NCBI RefSeq assembly: GCF_025766255.1
Contig: NW_026516697.1
Coordinates: 1 to 64,000, forward strand
Length of the DNA: 64,000 bases
Direction of reading: 5' to 3'
Origin: Zychaea mexicana
Taxonomy: Eukaryota > Mucoromycota > Mucoromycetes > Mucorales > Lichtheimiaceae
In this document: piece by piece, positions 10,771-23,380 of the stretch
How the letters are laid out: every line of letters begins with the position of its first letter
How positions within the stretch are numbered: the stretch's first letter is position 1
Made by a program: the position numbers and the translations under genes
The notes under the pieces: model-generated
Told to the model about the DNA's origin: nothing
Seen by the model: the letters and a program-made list of their open reading frames with translations, nothing else
Database searches by the model: none

Positions 10771-11285
10771 TAATTATATATTTAGTATCCAAGCAATCGT
10801 TTCCATAGTCACTCTTTTTCTATTACCTGAATTCCATTCAAGGATTTCCGCTTAGACTGGCTCTGATTTTGCTTCCATGGCGATGGTGTTTGAGAAGGCA
10901 AAAAGCGGTTTGATTGAGCTTTGTACAGGAAGTCAAGGCTGCAGTTTCGAACTCAGTCAATTTTACTGATAACGGCTGCAGCACATAGCAGCCGCAGCAG
11001 TCCGTGATTTAAAAAAGAAATAATCTCGCCTTCAGTTGACAGCTTTGGGATATTTTTATCATGAACTTGGTGGTACAACAACATTAGCTGGAGTTTCAAG
11101 TGCTCTTATTCCGAATTATGGGGCACCCGCTAGATAGTACAAAGATAAAGTATGCAATGGAACAGTAAGCGACGCGACACCGAAAAAAGCAAAAGGCACC
11201 AAAAGCCTAAGGTGCGCGTCAGCTAAAGGGGCCATTTTTTGCAAAAATCAAATCGACTTTAAACCCCGCGTCAGGTGATACAATT

Positions 11286-11513
11286 CACCCTAGACCCAAA
11301 TTATTTGCCTATATTCAGACGCCGTACGGGCCTCTACAAGCTCTACAGAACATACCCTGTGGCCTCTGTGGTGTCACGCCGTGCACACCGTAGAAATTAT
11401 AGTATGCTCAGCCTACCATAGCACCAGCTTTCTCCCTTCTTTTTCTCGAATAATTCTCACTACATTGCGTCCTCCATTTCGAAAATGAGCAACCAGGAAC
11501 CCCAACCAGAGCA
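11286..11513 (+). repeat. Left terminal inverted repeat of the KDZ element
   Basis: These 228 bp match 17062-17290 on the other strand with about ten differences. They include an inward-reading ATG (11485-11487) with the first ten codons of the companion gene, followed by 14 unrelated codons and a stop. Confidence 0.93.
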
Positions 11514-11738
11514 TCTTTTTCTGGTAGCATACAGTATTATATATATGTATCTGATTTAAATTATGAGGATTAACGCTCAACGCAGTATTGAGAAAATAAG
11601 TAACAGAATAGGTGCTTATTACACATAATAAAAAATCATATTCGCATAACAGGTCTAATAACATACAATGTATAAGTAAGCATAATAAGGATTATAAAAG
11701 AGCTCTTGATTTACAACGGCGTATATACATTGCTGGCT
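11514..11738. other. KDZ 3' flank of the transposase gene
   Basis: This AT-rich non-coding stretch lies between the left inverted repeat and the transposase stop. I see no gene. Confidence 0.5.
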
Positions 11739-14700
11739 CTATAGTGTTTCTTCTGAAAGTACTGCATCTGGCAGAGAAATATCTTCGTCAGGCATAGTAT
11801 AATCTACTGGCGGCATATACTCGTACATCAGCTCGTCATGTTCCTTCTCAATATCCTCATATGTCTCAGCATGGACAAAGTAAACGTCTTCGTCATATTC
11901 ATCGTCCGCATCGTCACCGTATTGTTCGTCGTTGTCGATCTGTGAAATTTCACCAACAGTACGCGGTTTGCTGCTTCTGATATTACATTGGAGACGTTCA
12001 GCTTGTTCCAAAAGATCACCAAGAATAGCTTGCCACCCATCGTCATGCGTCGCCTCTATGGCATCTTGAATGGCGCTATAACGTGCTGCAGCGTATACTT
12101 CCAGATTCTTTTCTTCGTCCTAAGTGGAAAGTTGAGATCACAGTATGGAGTTTCAATGAAGTACCATAGCACTAACCTCGATCATTATCAGCTCTTCCTC
12201 GGCGCGCTTAATGTTCATAATCTCTCTGAGAACGTCGACGTCGTTGCTTTCTGCTATATGGTGCTGTTCCCAAAATCGTGTCTCCAGATGACAGACATCC
12301 TCCCACTGGACTTCAGGCTCCAACAACAGATGGCAAGCAGCATTGTATAGCTTCAATTGCTTTTCAGCTGCAGTGCTTTGTTTCTTGATTGCGCTTCTAA
12401 CTTTCGTGCTTACTCTTTCGCCTGTTTCATAATTAATTAATTATATCCATCAGCAGCGCTTTCTCATTTTTACACTTCAAAAAACAGATATACAATACCT
12501 ATTTTGCCCTCTCGATTACGCAGCTGATCATACATCATCTTACGCGAGATTATATGTGATTTTAGTTTATACAGGCTATCTTCCTTTTCTCGCTTTGCTT
12601 TTGCTTCTTTTGCGCTTGCGTATTCTGTGCTATTTATCTGCCATCTTCGTTCAGGCTTTAGCACCCTTTCAATTCTAGTAACATTGTCTTCAGCGATCTC
12701 GAGCTTTCTTGAGAGCTTTCGAAGCAATCTAAATTTCTCGTCTATTGATGATAACAATAGCTTAATACGCATAAACGAAAGGGAGTAGAAATCGTTATAC
12801 ATACCTGCTTCCGCCATAGTCATATTGGCACATTTATCTGGATCTTGAAGCTCCCTCGATAAAGTAACGCGCTCCGCTCTAATGATGTTTTCCGAATGGA
12901 TTAGTTGTCTAAGTATTTTACAGTACTCTACAAAAACACTTTGTAAACTCACTCAACCGCGTAAAAATGTTCTAGTTCTTCATAATACTGTATTTTTACT
13001 GATAGAGGTTTGACACCAGTGAATATAGTACGATCTTTCGATTTTTTATGGACGGTATCTTTGTACGTCTTCCATTCTTCTTCGAATCTGAGCTCATCTA
13101 TCTTCCCGTCCTCGTTCCACCACCAGCATGGCGTACCGCCGGAAGCTACAAGGGTAGCTCTGTGTCGCAAGTATGCAGACGCTTGTTCGATGATTGCCTT
13201 TGCCCTTTTCGTCCGTTTTTTAAGCGCGTAACCTATCGGTACTATTATGAGTATCACGCAATCATTTATAACTTCATTTAAAATCATGCATACACATATT
13301 GATTATAGTCTTCGCTTTCGAATGACCAATCGCATGCTGTAAAACGAACAGACGTCTCTTGGCGCTCATTTGTCTAGTCATTGAGACAAATCCTCCAAGG
13401 TAGGACCAAAGACGCTCAAGTCCTTCTCCATCTGTCAGTCCAAAGCCGCTTATGAATCGTGGATGATAATCGACCTGGCAAGACATTGAATGGGCGTATG
13501 CATGAAAAACGGAGACGGCCATCTGTGATCCAGCTTGAGCAAAATTGGGAAATGCTTTCTAATGGTGCATAAGTAATCAAAGATCAATTTGTTTACCGGA
13601 TGCGATGATATTCTTAGACACGGCAAAATACCTTAAATGATGGTTCAAAGCGACAACCAAGATCATACAAAATATTGACATCTTTGTATCCCTTAGTGGC
13701 AACAGCAAGCACAGATAGAGCATATTTGTACCTATACAAAGCTCAACATGTAAGTGCATATTATACGCTAGGGATTATAGACTGCATGCATGTAAAAAGT
13801 ATTAAAATTACTTTTCACCAGAAGCAAAGATATTCGTAAACTGAAGTGGAACATTGTGTCTGCCGCATACACAGCCTACTATTCCACTTTCATAGAACTT
13901 CTCGACAGCAGCAGAAACGGACGTAACAGCTTTGAGCTCACTCTCGCAACGCTTATTGACGGCATTGGTGACTTCATGCTTTTCGTAAACGTCATGCAAG
14001 TTATCAGCCGAGAAAAACGTCGCTACTTCAGCTTTTTTTGTGTCATTTGCATGTGCTTTGCGTCGTCGCAATTGCATGTTGCCATCGACTGCGACGAACA
14101 GTTTTCCTTCCTGTGTCAATTGTACATTGAGTCATTAGCTCATCAAAATATCATGACAGCACTAAATTATAAAACGAGAAGGAGACCTTGGGACAAGCCG
14201 GACACGCATCTCGCTCCATTGGAGTAATATTGCTGAACTCGTTAACCATTTCATCCGTCACTTTTTCTTTCAGCTCCATGTATGCTGTATGTGCATTTCC
14301 TAAAGTCTTTCGAATTCTATCAGGATTCTTTATTCCATAAAATTCAAATGTATATATAATACATTAGAATAACTGTTATGATAAGTGATTTCGCTCCATT
14401 GTGTTATCATCTGATTATTCTATTAGCAGTAACAGTACCTCAAACTTGTGCACATAAGAGCAAGCATTTCCAAAGGCTTGTGCTGCTAAATGACCTTCAG
14501 CCAAAAGCGCAGAATAGAAATCAAGCAATGGGAGATGAAATGCTGTCCTCGGCGAGGCGGGAGATGACGGAAACAAGTGATGGTTAAGCAGGGTTGAGGC
14601 GTCTGATTTACATTCACAGAATGGTATTTTATAACTTTTAATGCCTGTTTCGTATGTTTTGGACGGCATTTATAGGAATGTTTTAGCAGTTGTTCATATC

Positions 14701-15274
14701 ACAGTATGTTTGGTAATTATTAATGCAACGTAATGCGTTACCGGTAATGAAAACGCAAAGGATCTCCCGTTCCTTTGTTTTATTGCATGTAGTGCAGCGC
14801 GCGTCGAAAAAACGGAGTCGTATCGGCCAGACTATAGTCGCTACTTCCCCTGCACTTTACATAGTCTTTCGGTAGCACCTTAAAGACCTCGGACCAGTTT
14901 TCATCAAGAGCTTCCAATCTCCTTTTATGTTTTTCGATGTCATGGTCATTCAGACGAAACACTGTCAAGCCTTCATTAAAAGCGCTACCAGGACCGTCAC
15001 CATAGTCGAGATCATCGGTTTCTCCGTGATCTTCGCGTTACAAAGTATATGTTATATTAAGCAAAGGTTTAGTGTGCTTATATGCGAATCAGTTACCTAA
15101 TTGATCATGCTGTGAATTTTGACGCGTATCTCTTATAGTGGGAGCAGAAGCTACAACTGCATCGTCACCAGCATACACTTTACGGCTTTTCGTTCTCGTT
15201 CTCCCATCGCTCAACATCGTGGATTCCACTAGGTCCATGGCGTCGTCTTCGTTGAACCGATCGTTAAAACTCAT
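11739..15274 (-). CDS. KDZ superfamily transposase
   Basis: A many-exon gene runs from MSFNDRFNEDDAMDLVESTM (15274) to an acidic tail ending LPDAVLSEETL (11739). In order it shows the segment FPSSPASPRTAFHLPLLDFY (about 14640-14540), the first catalytic Asp in FVAVDGNMQLRR (14085), a Cys motif GCVCGRHNVP (about 13860) and the second Asp in ILYDLGC (13663). Next come AHSMSCQVDYHPRF and then GLTDGEGLERLWSYL with the catalytic Glu (13416). These are the diagnostic D-D-E surroundings of KDZ transposases. A coiled-coil-rich C-terminus follows (about 12950-12470). Short introns separate the pieces. I did not fix every splice site, and the exon around 14230-14420 is uncertain. No unavoidable stop was seen. 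Confidence 0.85.
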
Positions 15275-15915
15275 GATCTAGTGCTAATAAGATGGTGCGG
15301 TCTGTTGTTTGTTACGTTGTAGCTAAGAACCTTCAAAAGATAATTTTTCATTTCAGTTCTCTATATTTATATTGCAACACATATTAAGTTGATCACTTCT
15401 GTTTATTGCTCAGTAAACGTGCAAGTTGACAAAAAAGTACCACGCGCTTGAGGAAAGCTTCTTTTCCTGTAGATTTTTATGACGATCCCCTAATCTACAA
15501 TTTATTTTTGTACACAGAAGTACGTTATGTAATAGGGTAAAAATGCTCGGACGCTAGGAACTGTTTCAAATTTCCTTGCTTTCTAAGAGTATTACTGTGG
15601 TCATTTCCAAATTGCATGAAGAAATCCTCCTAATAATTTCATCATTCTCGCTCCACCTCTACCCATCTACCACCACACCGTCTAACTCTTTTTGTTCTAT
15701 GCGGTTTTTTTTCAGTTATGGACTCATATTATTTGTATATGTATAGTATCCTTGTCCATGTCAAGGAACGACTACATGTCCCCTAGCGCAGATCACTCTG
15801 TCTTCCACAGTAAAATCATGATCTGTAATTTAATAAATGAACTAACATACCTATTGGATGCTAATATGTCGCTTTTATCAATAGCAACTTTTTAAAATGT
15901 GCTAAACCATTTAAT
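15275..15915. other. KDZ intergenic region between companion gene and transposase
   Basis: About 640 bp with no supported coding sequence. It should hold the transposase promoter and the 3' end of the companion gene. Confidence 0.4.
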
Positions 15916-17090
15916 TTAAAGCTTTTCAAAACTAATTTGGCCATTGATAAGGGCATCATACAGCTCTGACCATCTCTTATACGGCATGTCACTCGGGCAC
16001 AAAGCAGTATCCGCCTTTTCGCCAAAATCAAAACCCGTGAATTCGCACCCCAATGTTTCATTTCTGTAGCGAATTATCCCACCGTTTGACACCCTCTTGA
16101 AACTTTTCCACGGAAACTTTGTCAAATTTTTGTCGACTTCGTTGTCTACATACATTCATTTACAAGTATTAATACATTGATAACTGCAATGCAGGCACTG
16201 CTTGTAACATACTACAGAGTTCAATCATGAGGTCCTTAACCGTGCTTTTCTTTTTGGTAGGCTTTCTGGTCAAACGAGGTCCTGGCGAAAACGAATAATA
16301 TACATTAGTAGCTCCTTTTAACAATGCTATGATGTGTTAGCGATAGTTACCGCCTGTTGTTCCTATAGTGACAGATTGTTGTTAAGAAAAGTCAATAAAT
16401 AAATAATCCTTTTTCTCAATAAGATGTTACTATCACAGTGTAGTATTAACCTTGACAATGTCGATGGAAGTTTGGACGCCCTCCAATCTTATTCAATGCG
16501 TTCTGAGCTTTCTCTTAATAGTTGGTATTAGAACCTTGAATATGAGCATTTCTAAAAACATATTTACTACTTTACATACTAGATGAGACTATAGGTGTAG
16601 TAAGCATCCAATCGGTCTCAAACTGGGGAGACATGAGCGTGCCGACATTCCATCCCATGGCCACGCTAGCACGGTGGTTAACCGACATGATCTCGCGTCT
16701 GAAAGCTCTCCCAAGCTGCTGACGAACATCTAGATCCATAGGAGCCGGTTGCTCCATCATATGGTTCATGCACTTGACCTTCTCTTCAAGCTTTTTCTGG
16801 TGCTCCTCGTTCATGCGAGCACAGATCGCAGCCAGTTGAGCAGTTGTCGTTGTCAACTCTCCATCGTTATACTGTCTGATAATATCTTCCCATTCTATAT
16901 ACTAGATAAGTAAAAATTCTCATTTTACCTATATACAAAATAGTAAACCTTCTCGCTCTTCGTTAGTGCTATTTTGAGAAAGGAAGTGAGTTAACGCGTT
17001 CCAAGTGGACCACTTTTTGGTTCCCTTAGGGCGGTAATATTTGTTGTTGGAAGCATTTGACTGCTCTGGTTGGGGTTCCTGGTTGCTCAT
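15916..17090 (-). CDS. KDZ companion protein (unknown function)
   Basis: The ATG at 17090 lies inside the right inverted repeat and opens MSNQEPQPEQSNASNNKYYR, then GTKKWSTWNALTHFLSQ. Later exons include an acidic helical block with NDGELTTTTAQLAAICARMN (about 16880-16800), RQQLGRAFRREIMSVNHRAS and a basic GPRLTRKPTKKK piece near 16280. The last exon (16155-15916) ends ALINGQISFEKL. I recognise no domain. Its position upstream of and in line with the transposase suggests a second element-encoded protein. Exon joints are approximate. Confidence 0.55.
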
Positions 17091-17290
17091 TTTCGAAATG
17101 GAGGACGCAATGTAGTGAGAATTACTCTGAGAAAAAGAAGGGAGAAAGCTGGTGCTATGGTAGGCTGAGCATACTATAATTTCTACGGTGTGCACGGCGT
17201 GACACCGCAGAGGCCACAGGGTATGTTCCGTAGAGCTTGTAGAGGCCCGTATGGCGTCCGAATATGGGCAAATAATTTGGGTCTGGGGTG
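17062..17290 (-). repeat. Right terminal inverted repeat of the KDZ element
   Basis: This is the mirror copy of 11286-11513. It contains the likely promoter and the ATG (17088-17090) plus the first nine to ten codons of the companion gene. Confidence 0.93.
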
Positions 17291-17336
17291 ATACAATTCT
17301 TTTTTGATCTAATGATAATGATGGAGAAAATATAAT

Positions 17337-19440
17337 TTATTGAAGGTAAGTTTCAGTATAATCGGAGAAATCCAAGGTTGGTGGAAGCACTCGATGGCTT
17401 CTATATTTTTTTGTAGCCCATTCGGCTCTTCCAATATCTAGTCCTCTATTATACATTTCAATAAATTTCCAAGCCCGTTGTTCATAATGAATGATGTGTT
17501 GGATAGGAATTCTCTTATGTAATGTTTTGACACGCATTTGCAAAGATTTAAACGAGTAATCGCATTCTTCTCGAGCAATTCTCTTCATCTCTGCCCACAC
17601 TCTTTCTATCCAATTGCACTCGCATTGGTACTTTGGATAAAGCTCAAAAATCATATAGTTGCTTTCGCATATTTCAGCAAGAAGCGATTTTTGAGCTTTG
17701 AAGTCTGGTTGCTCTGCCATTAAGTGCACTGCACAGCAATTGCCTTGGTTTTCTCCTTGACACATCTTTTTCAATCCTTGCTCTGGCCAAAGACACCTCT
17801 CCTTCAATACTGCCTCAAGACCACGAGCACGACCGTCACCGTCCACCATACGCTGAATTCGCCACTGTCCATTTGCATCATAATAGCCAGTATCATGCGA
17901 GATGATCTGCTTTCCACCAGGTCCAAGGTTCATTTTAAATGCATTCAGTGCATTATTTGGCATTGCGGAATGATTGGAACTCTGGTCGAAACAGAACACT
18001 CCCGTGCAATTGGGATGCAATTCATTGAACTCTTCAATTGCTGATTTCAATTGTTCTGCCATGTTCTCCTTCTTCCAATATCCATCATTGGCAGCACCAG
18101 GAAGAATCGTATGACAGGAAAAAAGACCATGACACGAGCAACCAAATGCACTTAGCATAATAGCACGCCCTTCTCCTTTTTTACGAATGATGGTTTCGTC
18201 ACAAGCAAGGTACAATCTTCTTTTGCTATCATTGGAGTAGAAATACGTTTCATCAGGCGTTACAAGTACTTTTTACCGATCCTAACATAACATATAAAAT
18301 ATTAGAACTTTTAAAACCATTTTTTCAAACATTTTTTATAGATATAATTACCCAGACTTCCAATGACAATTCCTTCGGTTCATCATTATTGTCATAATGA
18401 TTTATGGACTTTCTGTATTCGAGCATTCTTTCTGCCCATTTCTTCCGGTATTCCACCACGTCTTGTCGTTCATGTCCGTCAATATAAACCGAATCCGTCT
18501 TACTGCGACCAGTAAATCCCCATAGCTTCAAATAACGACGAACTGTTGATTCTGAAATTTCTTCCAAACGTTGATCCAGGGTGTTTTGATCAGTCACCAG
18601 GTCGTTTTCAATGAAAAACTTGAGTTTATGGATTGTTCTTTGTTCTGGTCGAACTGAACAGAAATATGCGACACAATCATCTTTCAAATGTTCATCTCGA
18701 AGGATAGAAGCAGTTTTGACGTGTGCACCTCGTTTTGATGTTGTTAAGCTGTTTATGGCCAAGTATTCGTTGGCCCATTCGTGGATACGTCGTGCAAAGC
18801 GTTTTCCTTTTTTCCAAGTGTCTTTGCTTAGTTGCTCTGATGCCTCCATTCTACCAATTCCTTTTGAGATTTTCAGAAAAAAATGATGGAGAGTGATAAG
18901 ACGTGTTCTTTCGAAATGGTTGACCTCGGGTGTTTTTTGAAATGGATCAGCATATTTTTTAAGAGCAGAAGCAGCATTTTTGAATTTGTTGATTTGCTCT
19001 TCTTTCTTTGTGAGTTTTGCTGCTTTTTGTTCGATGCGTTGCTTCCAGACTCGCGCGGATCCCTTTGCTTTCTCTTGTTGTTTCTTTTTGCTGCTTTCAA
19101 TTGTCCGTGGGTCACTTTTATTGTAAATCTTTGGCCTTCCTTGTTTGTCAGCACCAGGTTTCCAAACAACAAAGTTAGCTTTCAACAAGCTGGTTTGAAC
19201 GTCGTTTAATTCTTCTTCGTTCAGGCCAGTGGGATCTTCATCCACAGCTTCTTCTTCCTCATCCGTGATCTCGTCGTCACTAAGAGGGGATTCTTCCTCT
19301 TATTGAATGTCTTGAACTTCGATCTCTTGTTGTTCGCGTTCTGCTCTTTCGCATTCTGCTTTTTCGCGTTCAAGTCTCAATCTTTTTCCTTGTTCGTAGT
19401 TGGCTTTACCAACTTTAGCTCTTCTTTTGGTTCCTGCCAT
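17337..19440 (-). pseudogene. Tc1/mariner transposase with in-frame stops, copy 2
   Basis: This is essentially the same protein as copy 1, with a handful of substitutions (for example a Tyr in GYWKKENM and an Ala for Thr in NHSAMPNN). It keeps the two in-frame TAA codons, one at 19300-19302 and one at the unresolved exon junction near 18273. The DDE residues (TPDET, CFDQSSNH, NWIERVW) are preserved. Confidence 0.85.
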
Positions 19441-19958
19441 TTAAATGCGTATTTAATTATGAAGTTGGTGAAAGATGACGTGAAAAAGATTTGCGATTCA
19501 AAATAGATAATGGGGAAATGGTGTACAAAAATTGTTCGTTTCCTAGCTAAAAGTACTAAAAATAGTAGACTTCGAAACGTCATAGCTCAGCAACAAGTGA
19601 GCGCATTGAAAAAAAACTTAGTACGTTGTGTTCCTCTCCTCTAAAGCTATCGATTCTGCTATCTTTTGTGGCAATTAAGCATGCAGAGATAACTCTATGA
19701 AGGCTGGAAATCGGGTCTTAAATTGGCCCCTTTAGCTGACGCCCACCTTAATATCAGGAAGAGCCATGTCCTCAACCATCTTTTACCGCACAGACCAAGC
19801 TTTTTCCCCACATTGGGGTTTTCTCAGCTTGTGTAACTATGTACTCCAGACACACCTTATTTTCTGTCACACAGATTCCAAAGAACCACCAGGGAGCTAT
19901 CTCTAAAATGCCTACAGGCGCGGATTGAGCCTCCCACATACTTTTTCATCTGAGGATA

Positions 19959-21210
19959 TCAATAATGAAAGGCAGGTTCGGTAGTGTAAAAATATTTATT
20001 TAGATTGTCGACTTGGTTGTGTTTTCTTTTTGTGCCAAGTTTTGGAGATGGCATGCAAGGTGGAATTTGTGGGGGTTCTGGGCCGTCGATCGATAGAAAA
20101 ATGATTTCTTCACCAGCATTTATAATTTGTAGCGTATTTTTCATGATAACTTTGGTTTGCCAAACCAGAGCAAGGAGCGGAATGAATTTCTTTGCGAATT
20201 TTTCGACAGATCCGGGAAACTCGTAAGGACCAATACTTTTTAACCTTGTCACTGAACCAGCAGGACAGTCTTCGATGTACAACGTGATGTTGATGTCTAT
20301 TCAAAAGCAATTTAGTTCAATACATCAACTTTATAATGCGACAACTCAAAGAAAACACAGTATGACTACTAAATAATATATTTACTAGAAATGACCAAAC
20401 CTGCAACCTTGATATCGTTCATTTTTCCTGGTGCCTCCTTCGTCAAACGACACAAAATATCCTTCAAAGTCCTTGGAAGTTTCAATCTACCCTCGTCTAC
20501 GCCTTTGGTGTTCAATGGATCGTCTGAACAACCAGCTTCCATGCAACTGTATTCTAAGTTTCCTTGCTTGATGATAAGGTCAACTTTTGTGCCAACCACT
20601 TTCCTGTTGAGTTGACCTTCTTCATTGGTAGATCGGTTTGAATTTTTTCTTATTGAGGAACTAATGCTGGACTTTTCTCCACTATATATAACCATAAACA
20701 CATTAATGTCTATGTTGCCATACATTTGAATTTGTGCCATCGTAATGATTTGTGTTGAAATTTTACCTTTGGACACGGAATCTCGATTCATAAAAGCAGG
20801 ACTGCACAAACCCCCATTTTTTACGTATGAGATCACTTTCAGTATCATAGGTCGCAGGTAATTGCTGGTACAAAAAAAGATCTGTTGCATGGATAATCGA
20901 CTTCTGAGCCCAATACAAGTCAGGTTGGGTTCTTGGATCGAAGTCGTGTCGTTTGCGATGCTCCAAAAGCTGATCCAATGTTTTCTATATGATCAAACAG
21001 CCGTAGAATTACTCACCGACACATACTTACGAAAAAATTACTACTACACATGCTCAATATGACCTTTACCTTTCCTTGATACGACAAAAAGTATTCCTTG
21101 AGGGAAGCAGGTAGCGATGGAAGTTCGATAGGGTTCAGCGTGTTGATTTGATGGAGTTCTTGGGGCGAAAAGTAATCTTTCCAAGCATCGTCTTTAGTGT
21201 TTAAGATTAT
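19959..21210 (-). CDS. Unknown protein with PD-(D/E)XK-like features, S copy 2
   Basis: Exons 21210-21070, 20984-20767, 20681-20386 and 20296-19959 correspond to those of copy 1, here without the LTR, so the third intron is a normal 89 bp. The initiator ATG of copy 1 is ATA here. This copy is either dead at its start or uses an upstream exon. The rest is open, including KVDLIIKQGNLEY and GPYEFPGSVEKF. Function is unknown, as for copy 1. Confidence 0.55.
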
Positions 21211-21588
21211 TGAATGAGCGGGGCTGAATACAAAATGAGAATATTGGTTAGTATGACTACTTCTAGACTCCTTCTTTCCCTAAAAAAATACTGCGGTGAA
21301 CTTACTGGTGATGGGAGTATTTTAAAGCTAGTATCTTCATCTTATCTTCTACTGCTACCCTCTGTACTTATCCAGATTCAGACGTCGTACTGCTGGTTAT
21401 CCGCTACTTTTGATTCGTTTTAAGATTTTCTATGTGGAGGATGTTTACTAGTTGAAGTTTTTCATCTAAACTAAGGTCAACAAAATATTTAAGGTTCACA
21501 AAAATTCCTCATGTTTACAAAATTATTATATTTTTAAAATTGAATATAAAAAAAATTGAATTTTAATTAAATATAAAAATATATTACA

Positions 21589-23142
21589 ATGGATAACCAA
21601 CAAATAGATGAAAAGATTAATAATGAAGTTAACAAAATTATTATTAATAAGTGGGAATTTTTGGAATATAACTGGCCAATTGTTAATTATAATTACAAGC
21701 ATCGTACAGAATTAAAACATATTAAAGGTATTGATGATATTAAAAAGATTTTAGTAGATAAACTTGGTCATATAGCTGTCTTTTTCTTTTTAGTTATTTT
21801 ATATACTAGCTGTGAATATCCTGGCCCTTATTTTGAAGTTGAAAAAGGTTTATTTTTATTATATCATTTAGTTTCTGGTGTTTCTAGTATTGAAATTAAT
21901 AAGTTTATCCCGCAAACATCATTTCACAAATACTATAAAAAGTTTTGGATGGATGAAGATAACTATAAAAGGTTAAATAAAATTGTTAATGATTCTATGG
22001 AGAATATGTTTTCTTCTTTAACTTTAAGAATTTTATCTTCTTATAAATATAATCCACCACTTTTTAAACACATAACTTTTATAATAGATGGTCATGATTT
22101 AAGAATTAACTATGTTAATATTGATATAAAACATGAAAGATTATAGTCATATAAATTTAAAAAAAATGGAGTTCGTACACAAATTGTTAGCGATATAAAC
22201 GATATGATTTTATATGCTTCCAAAAGCGATTATTGTTCTGATAGTTCTGACGGAAGTATGTTTTTGAACATGAAATTATATAAAAAAATATCTAAACAAG
22301 ATATATTGGCAACAGATGGTGGTTATACTTTATTTGTTAATCAGCTTATAGAACTTGGTACGGAAAAAGGATATGATTTATCTTTAAATAATTTTGTTTA
22401 TCCTATACGCAAAGAAAAGAATGTAGATTTAACAGCAGAAGAAAGGCATTATAATGATGTTTTTGGTAGCTTCCGTTCAAAAATAGAAGACCAATTTGCT
22501 GCAATAGGTAATAAATTTTATAGATTTAATAATAATAAATCTATTGTTAAGATGGACAACATAAAGTTTTATAATCTTCAATTTTGTGTTGCTTGTTTAT
22601 TAAAAAATATAAAAATATTTAGTGAAAAGTTTAATATTAATACACAAGCACATCATAAATTGTGGGAATCAGATAATTTTGAATTTCCACACGAAGCTAA
22701 ATTAATAGATATAGTTATTAGTAATTCATCTGAGGCAAAAAATAAATTAGATGAAATGGTTAAATTACAGGAACAGTTTTTAAATAATTTAAGTATAGAT
22801 AATACTGATATGATTATTGATAATGAATACAGCGATGAAAATTATAATGATAAAGATGTTTCCAGCGAAGAAGATGTACCTAAATTCAATGAGAAGAAAA
22901 GAAAAAGAAAAGGTAAAGGCAAAGGAACATTAATGGATATAAATAAAGTTAGAAATAATTCAACTTCTAATATTTCTTATGAAATAGAATCCATAATAAA
23001 TCATAAATTTGAAAATGATTCCTATATATTCCTAGTTAAATGGAAAGGTTATAATGAATCCCAAAATAGCTGGATATCAATGAAAGATTTTAATGAAACC
23101 AATATGTTAAATAACTATATGAAAGTTAATAAATTAACTTAG
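21589..23142 (+). pseudogene. PIF/Harbinger-like DDE transposase with C-terminal chromodomain, one nonsense codon (copy C)
   Basis: The reading frame is 517 codons with a single TAG at codon 186 (22144-22146), where copy B has TGG. Catalytic residues fit a DDE_Tnp_4/HARBI1-type core: D167 in IIDGHD, D243 in LATDGGYTLF and E300 in RSKIEDQFAAIGNKFYRF, preceded by the family-like TAEERHYNDVFGSFR. After an acidic linker (about 400-430) and a basic KKRKRKGKGKG stretch comes a chromodomain at about 463-512 (YEIESIINHKF, FLVKWKGYNES, SWISMKDF). Chromodomains are known on chromovirus integrases. On a Harbinger-like transposase I consider this unusual. The codon use is far more AT-rich than in the host genes nearby. 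Confidence 0.8.
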
Positions 23143-23380
23143 ATAACTCGATACTCTACCCTTCCTAATAAAATTTTATGTAAGATATATTATTTGAGTA
23201 TGTATAGTAGATAACGTCGGTTCCTATTATTGTAATAATCCTTTAAGTACATTTGCTAGGTTAAAACTTCCACTGTTGCATATATATATTTTTCTAGATT
23301 TTCTTTTTTTATTCTTTTGTTATTAGTTTTATGTATAAAATCACCATCATTAACAATTATGCATGGTAAATTAGGATTTT

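Larger units (their letters stand above)
11286..17290 (-). mobile_element. KDZ (Kyakuja-Dileera-Zisupton) DNA transposon, complete-looking
   Basis: The ends are inverted repeats of about 229 bp starting CACCC and ending GGGTG. They are flanked by an 8-bp target duplication ATACAATT (11278-11285 and 17291-17298), the size known for this superfamily. The empty site is visible in mariner copy 1 near 2006-2014. Two minus-strand multi-exon genes lie inside: a transposase (11739-15274) and a companion gene (15916-17090). The roughly 96% similarity of the ends and the absence of obvious internal breaks suggest a young insertion. Confidence 0.93.
11210..19748 (-). mobile_element. Tc1/mariner element, copy 2, split by the KDZ transposon
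   Basis: The ends are the same 25-bp inverted repeats as copy 1 with one change (AGGTGCGCGTC at the left) and flanking TA (11208-11209, 19749-19750). Only 76 bp of its left end remain before the KDZ insertion at 11286-17290. The rest resumes at 17299. Without the insertion its length equals that of copy 1. Confidence 0.92.

Noticed and set aside
22978..23142. Chromodomain taken as a sign of a gypsy-type chromovirus
   Set aside because: No reverse transcriptase, RNase H or integrase zinc finger is present. The catalytic residues fit a Harbinger-like core.
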